Assembly: GCA_020725175.1 (NCBI GenBank)
Contig: DYFM01000012.1
Coordinates: 1 to 39,325 of the forward strand
DNA from: Candidatus Paceibacter sp.
GTDB lineage: Bacteria > Patescibacteriota > Patescibacteriia > Magasanikbacterales > UBA922
Direction of reading: 5' to 3'
DNA: 39,325 nucleotides
Positions 19,062-28,383 of the stretch are shown here, piece by piece (within the stretch, counting starts at the first letter, position 1; every line of letters starts with the position of its first letter). The position numbers and the translations under genes are program-made. The notes beneath the pieces were generated by a model that saw nothing but the letters and a program-made list of their open reading frames with translations, made no database searches and had not been told where the DNA came from.

Positions 19062-19877
19062 ATGAGAATATCACATTATCTCGTTATTGGTTTAATTGGT
19101 GGATTGTTTCTGACGGGGGCAGGTTGTTTTAATTCGGAAGAAACAACCAATCAACCGGCCGGACAGGGACAAACAACTTCTGAGCAACAGCAAACACCAC
19201 CTGAGCAAAACAATCAGGATCAGACGAGTGAATCTGCTTTGTCTGACCAAGTGGTGGCAGACGCGGCTACTCTATTGAATGTAGGTCAAGATCAAGTATC
19301 AGTGACTTCGGAGGGTCAGGTAGGTCGATTTGCCAAAGGAAGTGTGTCAATTCAAGGTAGAAATGAATCGTACACGTACGTTGCAAAAAATGAGAGTGGA
19401 ACTTGGCAAGTAATTAGCATTACTGCGAACGATCTGTTGTGTGACGTGTTGCAACGTGCCCAAGTTCCTGAATCTTTGCAAAGCGGGTGTGTGTCCGCTG
19501 AAGTGTACATAAAAAATATTCTTCAATCATTGAATGATACTACGAATATTAATTTTTCAACGCCGGAAGAGCGGGAATTTCAAGAGTCAGCTCAAAAAGA
19601 AGGGAAGCGGGCGACAGTTACTGTCTCAGGGCAGCAGATGACGGTTCAAAACTTGCGTGATGCTGAGGTTGAGCAAATTCGGGAGTTTTTTAAACAACGT
19701 GGTTTTACTTTTTCTAGTCAAACCATTCAAGGAGTGGAGGTGGTACGGTTTACCAGAGAGCACGAGGTACTATGTGTATTGTTACGTCCTGGTTCTGGAG
19801 CGACGCCAGCCATGAGTTCTTCTGTAGGTTGTTGGGTGTTGTCACCAGACGTGGTGCGTGAACAGGTAAATCAGTAA
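19062..19877 (+). CDS. Lipoprotein, unknown function
   Basis: MRISHYLVIGLIGGLFLTGAGC lipobox. Confidence 0.8.
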   Translation: MRISHYLVIGLIGGLFLTGAGCFNSEETTNQPAGQGQTTSEQQQTPPEQNNQDQTSESALSDQVVADAATLLNVGQDQVSVTSEGQVGRFAKGSVSIQGRNESYTYVAKNESGTWQVISITANDLLCDVLQRAQVPESLQSGCVSAEVYIKNILQSLNDTTNINFSTPEEREFQESAQKEGKRATVTVSGQQMTVQNLRDAEVEQIREFFKQRGFTFSSQTIQGVEVVRFTREHEVLCVLLRPGSGATPAMSSSVGCWVLSPDVVREQVNQ

Positions 19878-20704
19878 ACCGATACGGTCGATGTTTCCAA
19901 AAGGTCTTGAATGGCTCCAATACTTTTTTCAGTTACCTCCGCACCGGTGTTGACAATAATATTTCCGTCAATTTTTTCGGTAAAATAGTCCATAAATCGA
20001 TACGATCCACTGGAGGCGATAAACGGTTCAATAATGATGTCAGAGTGAGTTAGAGAATATTGCGTCAAGTGATAGCGCATAATACTCAGACTTCTCGCTG
20101 AGATGTATCGGAGAGAATGTTTTTTTTCTTCGGAAAATTGTTCATTTTTTATGTAGTTGTCGAGGTTGATAGAGATAACAATGTCAGCGCCCATATGTCG
20201 TACTACTTCATCTGGCACCGGTTGGCTCACGCCGCCATCCACTAACAGTGCGTTTTGATAAGAAAATGGAGCAAATAACGAGGGGATAGACATACTACCA
20301 CGGAGCGCTGCACTGAGTGGGCCGGTTTGCAGGATGACCGGAGATCCGGTGATGAGATCGGTTGCTACAGCCGCAAATGGAATCTTCGTATCAGTAAAGT
20401 CTTTTCCTTCGAGCCAGGTGTGAAGCAGGCGCTCCATTTTTTCACCTTTAATAAGTCCGCCACGCATCGTCGGCTCCAGAAATGCTCGGAGTTTTTCTTT
20501 TTGTCTCCCGACCGTCGCTTCTTCTAGTGCAGCTTCGTCTTGAAATAGAGAAAAATGTGCACCAACCCAGGCGCCAATACTCGAGCCAGCAATGTAGTCT
20601 ATGGGAATGTTGTGTTTGAGAAATGTTTTGATGACGCCGACATGAGCGAGTCCTCGAATGCCGCCGCTTCCCAAGGCGAGACCTACGGTTTTTCGTTTGG
20701 TCAT
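19871..20704 (-). CDS. Patatin-like phospholipase family protein
   Basis: GSGGIRGLAHVGV, nucleophile elbow GSSIGA, DGG motif LVDGGVSQPVP. Confidence 0.93.
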   Translation of the reverse strand: MTKRKTVGLALGSGGIRGLAHVGVIKTFLKHNIPIDYIAGSSIGAWVGAHFSLFQDEAALEEATVGRQKEKLRAFLEPTMRGGLIKGEKMERLLHTWLEGKDFTDTKIPFAAVATDLITGSPVILQTGPLSAALRGSMSIPSLFAPFSYQNALLVDGGVSQPVPDEVVRHMGADIVISINLDNYIKNEQFSEEKKHSLRYISARSLSIMRYHLTQYSLTHSDIIIEPFIASSGSYRFMDYFTEKIDGNIIVNTGAEVTEKSIGAIQDLLETSTVSVY

Positions 20705-20831
20705 GTGAGAGTTTTCTACTACTTGTACCGGGATATATTCTCCGGTTCAAATGGCTAAATGATGGAGATACTATAGACCTTTGTGTTGAGGGAGTCAATC
20801 TCTGTTTGATGAATATTTGATGAAACGTAGA

Positions 20832-20862
20832 AACAAAAAACCTCCATCACATGACGGAGGTT
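20832..20862 (-). terminator. Terminator downstream of tRNA-Asp
   Basis: Reverse strand cctccgtcatgtgatggaggtttttt. Confidence 0.7.
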
Positions 20863-20866
20863 TGTG

Positions 20867-20940
20867 CGGACCGGACGAGACTCGAACTCGCAACTTCTGC
20901 CGTGACAGGGCAGTGCTCTAACCAGTTGAACTACCGGTCC
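20867..20940 (-). tRNA. tRNA-Asp (anticodon GTC)
   Basis: GGACCGGTAGTTCAACTGGTTAGAGCACTGCCCTGTCACGGCAG...GTTCGAGTC...CCGGTCCG cloverleaf. Confidence 0.95.
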
Positions 20941-20960
20941 AAATATCCCTCAAGTGAGGG

Positions 20961-21077
20961 TTAGGCTGCTTTTTGAGCGGCTTTTTGTACACGCTTTTGT
21001 TTCTTTTTATCGCGACGAATTTTCGCCAGTTCTCGTTTTACTTTTTGAAGCGCGTTGTGTTTTTTTCTCATTCCCAT
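20961..21077 (-). CDS. 38-aa highly basic peptide MGMRKKHNALQKVKRELAKIRRDKKKQKRVQKAAQKAA (not in the ORF track)
   Basis: Manual translation of reverse strand; Lys/Arg rich; between tRNA-Asp and rplT. Confidence 0.5.
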   Translation of the reverse strand: MGMRKKHNALQKVKRELAKIRRDKKKQKRVQKAAQKAA

Positions 21078-21189
21078 AAAAATTCAAATAGGTTCTATTT
21101 TAACGTGGACATAGCATACAGAATTTTTTTCATTCTGTCAATAGAACATTGTTCTCTTGTGGAAAACATATTTCACCGACCATTCTCGC

Positions 21190-21216
21190 AAAAAACACCG
21201 GCTGGTTGCCGGTGTC
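21190..21216 (-). terminator. Terminator of the infC-rpmI-rplT operon
   Basis: Reverse strand acaccggcaaccagccggtgttttttg. Confidence 0.75.
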
Positions 21217-21223
21217 GTACGTG

Positions 21224-21568
21224 TTATTTGGTGGTATTTACCAGTTCGGTAAAGAGGGTTGGGTGATCCTTGGCAATGTCAGACATGACTTTGCGGTTTA
21301 GGATAATTCCTTTGGCTTTCAAGAGACCACTAAATTTGCTGTAGGAAAGTCCTTGTTCTCGAAGAGCGGCGTTCAAGCGAACCAACCAGAGAGAACGCAT
21401 GGTTCGTTTCTTCACGCGTCGGTCTCGGTAGGCATGTGCTCCGGCTTTGATACTGGCAACTTTCGCGACTTTCAGCAAATTTTTTCTTCCACCTTGGAAT
21501 CCCTTCACGCGTTTGTGTAGGCTTTTGCGTTTTTTTAGGTGGGCTACCCCACGTTTTACTCTAGGCAT
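21224..21568 (-). CDS. rplT: 50S ribosomal protein L20
   Basis: MPRVKRGVAHLKKRKSLHKRVKGFQGGRKNLLKVAK. Confidence 0.97.
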   Translation of the reverse strand: MPRVKRGVAHLKKRKSLHKRVKGFQGGRKNLLKVAKVASIKAGAHAYRDRRVKKRTMRSLWLVRLNAALREQGLSYSKFSGLLKAKGIILNRKVMSDIAKDHPTLFTELVNTTK

Positions 21569-21583
21569 ATAGAAGACTCAAAA

Positions 21584-21799
21584 TTACTGATACTGAGGAT
21601 ATGGAATAGCGCGAACAATTTTTTTCTTATGAGCGATTGATTGTTCGTTGTCTTTGCGTTTGATACGCTTCTTTTTCCCGGTTTGGCGGGCATTGAAATG
21701 GTCTTGACCATCATGGCGTTTCAAGATTTTGGTGCCTTTGCGAGACGTTTTTACTTGAAATCGTTCAGAGATAGCCTTTTTGGTTTTTAATTTCGGCAT
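21584..21799 (-). CDS. rpmI: 50S ribosomal protein L35
   Basis: MPKLKTKKAISERFQVKTSRKGTKILKR. Confidence 0.95.
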   Translation of the reverse strand: MPKLKTKKAISERFQVKTSRKGTKILKRHDGQDHFNARQTGKKKRIKRKDNEQSIAHKKKIVRAIPYPQYQ

Positions 21800-21901
21800 A
21801 TAGTTGTGTACAATTGGTGCAACTTTAGGGAAACGTAAAGTGGCATGAGTATAGCGTTTTTCTTCTCGAAAGTCAAGGGTTGTTGTGAATAGCTTTTTTG
21901 G

Positions 21902-22450
21902 CTAGCGTTTTACGTAAATAGCGGTTACTTTGTTTCCTTGTTTGGTAGGCTCTTGTTCTGTGCGAAGTGGTACCGAAGCTTCAAGCATTGCTTTAAACTT
22001 GTTCAAAGTTTCAAAGGCAAGTTCGGGGCGTGCATTTTCTCGGCCGCGCAAAATAATTTCTGCTTTTACTTTATCGCCTTCGTTCAAAAACCGCTCAGCT
22101 TGTTTTTTGCGAATATCCATGTCATGTTGACCAATCCGGACTGACAGGCGAATTCCTTTGAGTTCGCTGACATGAGATTTCGCTTTTTGTTTTCGAGCTT
22201 CTTTTTCTTTTTGATATTTGAAGGCGGTAAATTCGAGTATTTGTGCCACCGGCGGCTCGGCTTTTGGGTTGACAATCACCAGATCCAGTTCTTCTTCACG
22301 CGCTTTGGTGAGTGCTTCGCGAAGGGTAAAAATACCGACATTATTTCCTTCGGCATCAATAAGTCGGACCTCTTCGGCACGAATTTTTTCATTGACCGCG
22401 TAATGAGGGATAAGCGGCTTTTGTGGTCTCTTTTTGCGGGATATTCTCAT
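21902..22450 (-). CDS. infC: Translation initiation factor IF-3
   Basis: MRISRKKRPQKPLIPHYAVNEKIRAEEVRLIDAEGNNVG; start placed inside the longer ORF. Confidence 0.95.
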   Translation of the reverse strand: MRISRKKRPQKPLIPHYAVNEKIRAEEVRLIDAEGNNVGIFTLREALTKAREEELDLVIVNPKAEPPVAQILEFTAFKYQKEKEARKQKAKSHVSELKGIRLSVRIGQHDMDIRKKQAERFLNEGDKVKAEIILRGRENARPELAFETLNKFKAMLEASVPLRTEQEPTKQGNKVTAIYVKR

Positions 22451-22573
22451 AATACAAAAAAGCATTAAAACATGAAAGCAAGAAAGCAAATGAACTATGC
22501 ACAATGGTCTGCAGTATATGCCGCAAGTCTTGTTTTTATGCTTTACTGCTTTTATGTTTTTATGGCGATAGTG

Positions 22574-22964
22574 TGGAGATGCCGGGACTTGAACCCGGGT
22601 CTAGACGTGTTGACTTTATGATCTTCATGTGTAGTATTCTTTGGTGTTTTGGTAGATCGGTCAAAAGAACACAAAAGCCGATGTACCTAGCTTCAGAAGG
22701 GTTCGAAATCATGAGTGAAGCGCCCGTAATTTCTACACTCGATGGGTTGACACCGCCTGATTCCTATCGAGTATCAGAGAGGCGATGGCTGTCGCGCTTA
22801 GGCGACGGCAGGTGCGAATGAAGGCATTGCAAATGCGTTGGCAAATGCAGTCTTCACGCGACTTACTAAGTTTGCACTTAGGGATTGTCTCGGATTTACG
22901 AGGAGAGACACCTCGACATGCACACAAAGACAACAGAATTCGCCTATCGAAGCCTGTCATCCCC
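22574..22964 (-). ncRNA. ssrA: tmRNA (SsrA); tag ORF 22875->22798 encodes ANLVSRVKTAFANAFAMPSFAPAVA*
   Basis: 5' GGGGATG pairs 3' CATCTCC; T-arm GGGTTCAAGTCCC; resume codon GCA; next to smpB. Confidence 0.93.
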
Positions 22965-22973
22965 ATTATTTTT

Positions 22974-23112
22974 TTACGGATTACGGATAATACGGAGGTA
23001 CGGATAGTGTGTGGAGACAGAATATGCTGTGGTGTTTTATATGCTTACTCTGCCTATTCTGCTTACGAGCTTACTCTGCAAAACAACTATCCGTATTATC
23101 CGTCATCCGTAA
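22974..23112. repeat. Intergenic inverted-repeat array, copy 2 of the 6585-6810 family
   Basis: ttacggattacggataatacggaggtacggatag ... ctatccgtattatccgtcatccgtaa; inner cttactctgcctattctgc. Confidence 0.85.
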
Positions 23113-23117
23113 AATTG

Positions 23118-23561
23118 TTAAAGAACTTTCATTGCCCGTCTCACTTCTCGCTCTGTTTCTCGTTTTTTGATACTGGAGCGTTTGTCGTGGGACTTTTTTC
23201 CGCGAACTAAAGCGATTTTTAATTTGATTCGCTGACGAGTAGTATACACGGAAAGAGGGACGATTGTCAAGCCTTGTTCAGCGGTTTTTCCGCGTAAATA
23301 AGAGATTTCTTTTTTTTTGAGAAGGATCTGGCGAGGGTGAGTCGGGTCATACTGTTCGGCACGTGCAAATTTGTAAGGACTAATATGCGCGTTCGTCAGG
23401 ATTGGTGAATTCTGATGAAACGTAATAAATGATCCTTTTAGATTGATTTGCCCGCTTCGTACTGATTTTACTTCGGCTCCGGATAACACAATGCCGGCTT
23501 CAAACTCTTCGAGCACTTCATAGTCAAATAAGGCTTTTTTGTTGGTTGCGTAGGTAGGCAT
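23118..23561 (-). CDS. smpB: SsrA-binding protein SmpB
   Basis: ATNKKALFDYEVLEEFEAGIVLSGAEVKSVRSGQINLKGSF. Confidence 0.96.
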   Translation of the reverse strand: MPTYATNKKALFDYEVLEEFEAGIVLSGAEVKSVRSGQINLKGSFITFHQNSPILTNAHISPYKFARAEQYDPTHPRQILLKKKEISYLRGKTAEQGLTIVPLSVYTTRQRIKLKIALVRGKKSHDKRSSIKKRETEREVRRAMKVL

Positions 23562-23686
23562 ATTAGCGTTGATACAGAGGAATATATCATATTGAACTAG
23601 AAAAAGCTAGGGGGAGGAGGAAGTGGGGTAGTTCTGTTGTATTTTGTTTGATTTTACGCTATACTATTTTCAAGTTTCCGTATTTT

Positions 23687-24742
23687 ATGCAGCAGACTGA
23701 AGTGACGTGGAATATTAGTACCAAGACGATTTTCAAGCTCCTCGCTATTGGACTTGGACTCTATGTGGTGTACCTGGTTTGGAATATTTTACTCCTTTTG
23801 TTTGTGGCACTTATTTTAGCTACTCTCATTGATCCGTTTGCGCATTGGTTGGAAGAGAAAAAGATTCCTCGTGGCCTGGCGGTAATTATTGTATATATTG
23901 GATTATTTGGGTTAATAGGGTTGGCGATTTTTTTATTGGCACCAATTTTGGCCCAAGATCTACCGCAGTTTTATAGTAACATCAAGAGTATGGTTCAGGG
24001 GGCTGAAGAGCATGAAATTTGGCGCGGAGTCATGCAGTGGTTTGGACTTTCTGAAGCTGCGGTTCCGGCGGGAGACACCATTCGCGTAGTGCCGAGTACC
24101 AGCCCAACCCAGGTAGATTCGGCCGCTATTTGGGGGGTGTTTACTACGATTAGCGGGCTCATGGCTGGGGTATTTTCTTTGTTGTTGGTTTTGGTTATTA
24201 CGTTTTATCTGGTTGTTCAAGAAGATCCTTTGAAAAAGATTTTGAATTCAGTTGTTCCCGATCAGTATGTCCCGTACTTTTCTCGCTTGATAAAAGAGGT
24301 ACGCGACAAACTCGGCTTTTGGCTACGCGGGCAATTGGTGCTGAGTGTGGCGGTGGGTTGTTTGGTTGGTGTCGGGTTAGGGATCTTGGATATCAAATAC
24401 GCTGCTGTTCTTGGTCTTCTGGCGGCATTACTCGAGTTTGTACCGTATGTCGGTCCGATCCTGGCGGCAATTCCAGCGGGAGTGTTTGCTTTTTCGCAAG
24501 GAGGGGCGTGGAAACTGATCGCGGTTATTTTACTATATATCATTATTCAACAGTTAGAAAATCATATTCTTGTTCCCAAGATCATGCAACGAGCCGTCGG
24601 ATTGAATCCGATTGTCAGCATCGTCGCGATCCTTATCGGCTATAAATTGGCCGGTGTTGTGGGAGCGTTGCTTGCTATTCCGGTAGCAACAGCGTTAAGT
24701 GTAATAATTAAAGATGTTTTGGCGAAACAAACAATCGAGTAA
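23687..24742 (+). CDS. AI-2E family transporter / permease
   Basis: Multi-TM; EFVPYVGPILAAIPA and QQLENHILVPKIMQRAVGLNPIVSI. Confidence 0.9.
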   Translation: MQQTEVTWNISTKTIFKLLAIGLGLYVVYLVWNILLLLFVALILATLIDPFAHWLEEKKIPRGLAVIIVYIGLFGLIGLAIFLLAPILAQDLPQFYSNIKSMVQGAEEHEIWRGVMQWFGLSEAAVPAGDTIRVVPSTSPTQVDSAAIWGVFTTISGLMAGVFSLLLVLVITFYLVVQEDPLKKILNSVVPDQYVPYFSRLIKEVRDKLGFWLRGQLVLSVAVGCLVGVGLGILDIKYAAVLGLLAALLEFVPYVGPILAAIPAGVFAFSQGGAWKLIAVILLYIIIQQLENHILVPKIMQRAVGLNPIVSIVAILIGYKLAGVVGALLAIPVATALSVIIKDVLAKQTIE

Positions 24743-25154
24743 TTGGATCCTGGTGTTTTTTGGTCTGATTGCGGCTGGAATTATCGTTGCGATTGCTGTT
24801 TTGATCATGCTTTTGTTTTTGCGTCGACCGGTAGTTCAAGAATCGTTGCGATCAATTCAAGAACAGGGAAGTGTGGCCGTAATCGGTACATCGCCTGAGG
24901 AGGTGAAAAATACATATGTTTCTACTATAAAAAAATTAAGAGAAGATCTTGATGCACAAGAAGTATCGTCTGAAGAAGTAATGAGTAAAACCAAGGGAAC
25001 ATTACTTCGAGTACGAGTGCCAAAAGAACTGTTGGATCAACACTTGAACGTTTTTTTGGCAGTACAAAAAATGGAAGCAGAAGGAGTAACACCTGAAGAA
25101 AAAACCGAGCTACTGCGTTTGCTTGGAGAATTAATGTCTGGAGATTCACTGTAA
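24714..25154 (+). CDS. Hypothetical single-TM protein overlapping the upstream permease gene
   Basis: N-terminal TM ILVFFGLIAAGIIVAIAVLIMLLFL. Confidence 0.7.
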   Translation: MFWRNKQSSNWILVFFGLIAAGIIVAIAVLIMLLFLRRPVVQESLRSIQEQGSVAVIGTSPEEVKNTYVSTIKKLREDLDAQEVSSEEVMSKTKGTLLRVRVPKELLDQHLNVFLAVQKMEAEGVTPEEKTELLRLLGELMSGDSL

Positions 25155-25338
25155 AATCGAATCCGCTCACAGCCCCAGGCGTGCACAGCAAGGCGGACGA
25201 GGGTCTTATTCCTCGTAGCTTCCGCCATAGATAGTGTGGCGGACACGTGCGGCGGGGAAATTCATTTGTTTTTTTGAAATAGGCCGCGGATAAAAACGGA
25301 TACAATGAATAAAGACGGATTTTTAACAACAGTTTATC

Positions 25339-26154
25339 ATGAAACCTCGACCGTTTATTCAAAAACTTATTGGCATTATTGCTGGAGTACTTAGTAGTAT
25401 CTTTTTTTTAGCACTCGAAATTTTACCGCGCTTGTTTAGTGAGCGCGAAGAATCATTACAACTCCGAATCGGAATTGGTGTTGCTGTTTTGTTGTGGTTT
25501 GGTATGTTGTCTCTCATGTACATCTTTGTCCGACGAGTTGGGGCAATGAGCCGTGATCGGGTGATTCAAGTATGGGTGACGGTAGTATCGTTCACTGCCC
25601 TTCGTTTGGTTATTGAAGTTCCTTTTTTAGCATTATTTCTCATGGTCATCTTGGGTTTTTTCGTTGCGCTGTTGTTTGGGTGGGCTGATAATGAGGGGCA
25701 AGTGATGCATGTGCAAAAAATTATCCGCCGTCTGGTAGCTGGATTATGGGTGTTTAATGCATACGCGTTGGTAACAGTGCTGTTTGCACTTAGTTCTTTT
25801 TTTCAGCAACAAGTGCCTTTTTTTCTCTTATCCCTTCTTGGTGCCGTAGTGTTGGGGGGTGTGTCGTGGATGATTTGGTTGTTATATTTTCCTGAAAAAG
25901 AACAGCAAGACCGGCTCCTGTCAGCTGGGGTGTTGTCACTTGCCATGTTTCAACTTTTTTGGATTATGAAATATCTTCCCTTGGGATATTTGGTGCTGGG
26001 GATTATGATTACTTGGGTTTGGTACGTCCTTCAATTATTCTTTCGATTCAATTTTTCTAGCCAAGGTATTTTATGGAAAGATCAGCGGGTATTTCTGTTG
26101 ATGAATGTTGTCTTGTATATGTTCATGCTGGTGTTTTTGGTGAGGTGGATATAA
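25339..26154 (+). CDS. Hypothetical multi-pass membrane protein
   Basis: Several TM segments in 271 aa. Confidence 0.75.
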   Translation: MKPRPFIQKLIGIIAGVLSSIFFLALEILPRLFSEREESLQLRIGIGVAVLLWFGMLSLMYIFVRRVGAMSRDRVIQVWVTVVSFTALRLVIEVPFLALFLMVILGFFVALLFGWADNEGQVMHVQKIIRRLVAGLWVFNAYALVTVLFALSSFFQQQVPFFLLSLLGAVVLGGVSWMIWLLYFPEKEQQDRLLSAGVLSLAMFQLFWIMKYLPLGYLVLGIMITWVWYVLQLFFRFNFSSQGILWKDQRVFLLMNVVLYMFMLVFLVRWI

Positions 26155-26162
26155 TTTGGAAA

Positions 26163-26384
26163 GTTTACGGGTTTACAAGTTAGCAAGTTGGCAAGTTGGC
26201 AAGTTGGTAAGTAATTTTTTATATGTAAACATCTTGAAATAAGATTATCACAATGAGCACTTTTCAACTTACCAACACTATCAACCTACCAACTTCCAAA
26301 CTTGTCAACCTGTCAACCTGTCAACTTGCCAACTTGCAAACTTGCCAACTTGCTAACCTGCAAACTTACTAACCTACCAACCCA
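26163..26384. repeat. Intergenic array of ~8-nt units (AAGTTGGC) facing an inverted array (CAACTTGC/CAACCTGT)
   Basis: aagttagcaagttggcaagttggcaagttgg versus caacttaccaac...caacctgtcaacttgccaacttgcaaacttgcc. Confidence 0.85.
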
Positions 26385-26390
26385 ATCCGT

Positions 26391-27464
26391 ATGTCTTCAG
26401 CCCCTCATCTTCCGCCAAAATCATGTAGTATCAAATGGCATGAGCGATTGCGTTCATTGCCTTGGTTGTTGTTTTTTATTCTCGTGTCTGCTTTGGTTTC
26501 CGGAGCAACTGCCATTTTGATTTCATCATGGATTGTGCCAAGTATTTTACCGTCTGGACAGTCGGTGTATATGGTAGGAAGGACAGTTGACGGCGAAGCA
26601 ATACCAGATCCGAGATTTCAGTTTATGGTAGAAGAACGAATTATTGAGATCTATGATACCCGAAAAAAAGTTGATGATACGTTTTATCCGGTGACTTCTC
26701 ATATTGCTTCGGCGATGACTCTGAGTTCTGATGGATGGGCTGTGGCACACATTCCTTCTTACACACCTGGTCAAGAGCTTCATTGGGAGGGAGTAGGGCA
26801 AAATGGACAGACACTTTCGATTGAACAAGTGACCGTGAATCCGATTCAAGAATTGGTGTATATCAAATTTTCCGGAACCGGACGACCGTTTACCTTATTT
26901 GCCGAATGGCGTTCGGTCAGTAATGGTACCGGAGTTTGGACTATTTCTTCCACCGGTCAGTGGCAAACGGATATGCTGTTAGGGCCGGAAAAACGTTCTG
27001 CAGAATCTTCATTATCTCTTTGGGTGCCACACTATGCATACCGGTTGATCTCTTCTTACCCAGCTGGCACTTTGGTGATTACTGAGGCGGGAAATTTTAT
27101 CGGAACAGTCGATACACAGGGTTTTGTTATTGATGCGTTCTTTACCTTTGAAAAACGCGGCAATATTTTTTCCGGAGAAGCAATCTCGTATGAATCTCTT
27201 CCTGTCCGCGGTACCCTCGTTGATGGTTTTGTCGGTTCGGAGGCGCTCAATGAAGTAAGTGGGTTCCTCGTGGAATCATTTGAAACCAAAGCCACTTCTT
27301 CCCTACAGGTGGGTGATGTAATTGTCCGTATTCAGGATGAGCGCTTGCAAGATACCTGGCTCTGGCGGCAACTTCTCGTCGCACCGGAGACGGTGGAATT
27401 GACGATCATTCGCGATGGTGAGATGGAGCGGGTGGGGGTGAAAAAACAAAACATTGCATTTTAG
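26391..27464 (+). CDS. Membrane-anchored protein with C-terminal PDZ-like domain
   Basis: N-terminal TM; C-terminal LQVGDVIVRIQDERLQDTWLWRQLLVAPETVELTIIRDGE. Confidence 0.7.
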   Translation: MSSAPHLPPKSCSIKWHERLRSLPWLLFFILVSALVSGATAILISSWIVPSILPSGQSVYMVGRTVDGEAIPDPRFQFMVEERIIEIYDTRKKVDDTFYPVTSHIASAMTLSSDGWAVAHIPSYTPGQELHWEGVGQNGQTLSIEQVTVNPIQELVYIKFSGTGRPFTLFAEWRSVSNGTGVWTISSTGQWQTDMLLGPEKRSAESSLSLWVPHYAYRLISSYPAGTLVITEAGNFIGTVDTQGFVIDAFFTFEKRGNIFSGEAISYESLPVRGTLVDGFVGSEALNEVSGFLVESFETKATSSLQVGDVIVRIQDERLQDTWLWRQLLVAPETVELTIIRDGEMERVGVKKQNIAF

Positions 27465-27594
27465 TTTTCTTATGTGTTTATCTCAAAAGAGAATTATAAG
27501 AAGGACAGTGGTTCATCAGTTTTTCTTCCAGTGTGATTGGTAAAGCAGGGAAATTTTTGCTATACTATTTGTGTCTATTTTTACTATTACGTAT

Positions 27595-28194
27595 ATGCAA
27601 CATCCGTTGAGAAAACTATTACAAAGAATTCGGTTTATTTTTTTGATAGCAATAGTTACTGCGGTCGTGACAGGCGCGGTTTCCTTATTATTTCCCTTAG
27701 AATATCGTGCTGATGCTGAAGTGCTGGTTATCCCTAAAACACGATTTGGGGTTGATCCATATACAGTAGCCAAATCTGCTGAACGAGTGGCCGAAGGAAT
27801 AGCGGGAGTTATCCCAACAAATGATTTTTATCGTCAGGTGATTACCAATTCTAATTACGCGGTAGATGCTCAAGCGTTTAAACGAGAAACGGAGATCGAA
27901 CAACGTCGAGCATGGGAAAAAACGATTATCCCTACCGTGATTTTTGGCAGTGGTATTGTTCGGGTGAGTGCGTATAGTGTTTCAAGAGAGCAGGCTGGAG
28001 TGTTGGCTGGCGCGGTAGTAGATACGATCGTGGCAAAAGGAAATGAGTACACCGGTGCGGATGTTGTTATGAAGGTGGTGAATCCGCCGGTTATTACCAA
28101 CTGGCCTGTTCGTCCAAATATTCCTACCAATATCGCGCTTGGCTTTTTGCTTGGTGCTGTTGTGAGTGGGATTTGGGTAGTCCGGAGGACATAA
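27595..28194 (+). CDS. Wzz-like polysaccharide chain-length determinant family protein
   Basis: Two terminal TMs; FPLEYRADAEVLVIPK; NWPVRPNIPTNIALGFLLGAVV. Confidence 0.75.
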   Translation: MQHPLRKLLQRIRFIFLIAIVTAVVTGAVSLLFPLEYRADAEVLVIPKTRFGVDPYTVAKSAERVAEGIAGVIPTNDFYRQVITNSNYAVDAQAFKRETEIEQRRAWEKTIIPTVIFGSGIVRVSAYSVSREQAGVLAGAVVDTIVAKGNEYTGADVVMKVVNPPVITNWPVRPNIPTNIALGFLLGAVVSGIWVVRRT

Positions 28195-28383
28195 AAACAG
28201 CAACTGCTTTTAAATTCGCTCACAGCCCTACCTAAAGGTGGGCAAGTGCTGTGAACTTCTAGTAGAGAAACTCTTTAATTTGCTCCAGTACATTTAGTTT
28301 GAGTTTGTAAATAATTAAAAACAGTTCTAACAAAATTATTTACCATAGGTAAGTATGAGCAGTTACTTTTAACCGTGTGTTTT

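Noticed and set aside
22504-22821. 105-aa forward ORF over the tmRNA region
   Set aside because: Lies antisense to ssrA; no coding support.
26163-26384. CRISPR array
   Set aside because: Units are 8-10 nt and lack ~30-nt repeats with unique spacers; the array is inverted; no cas genes nearby.
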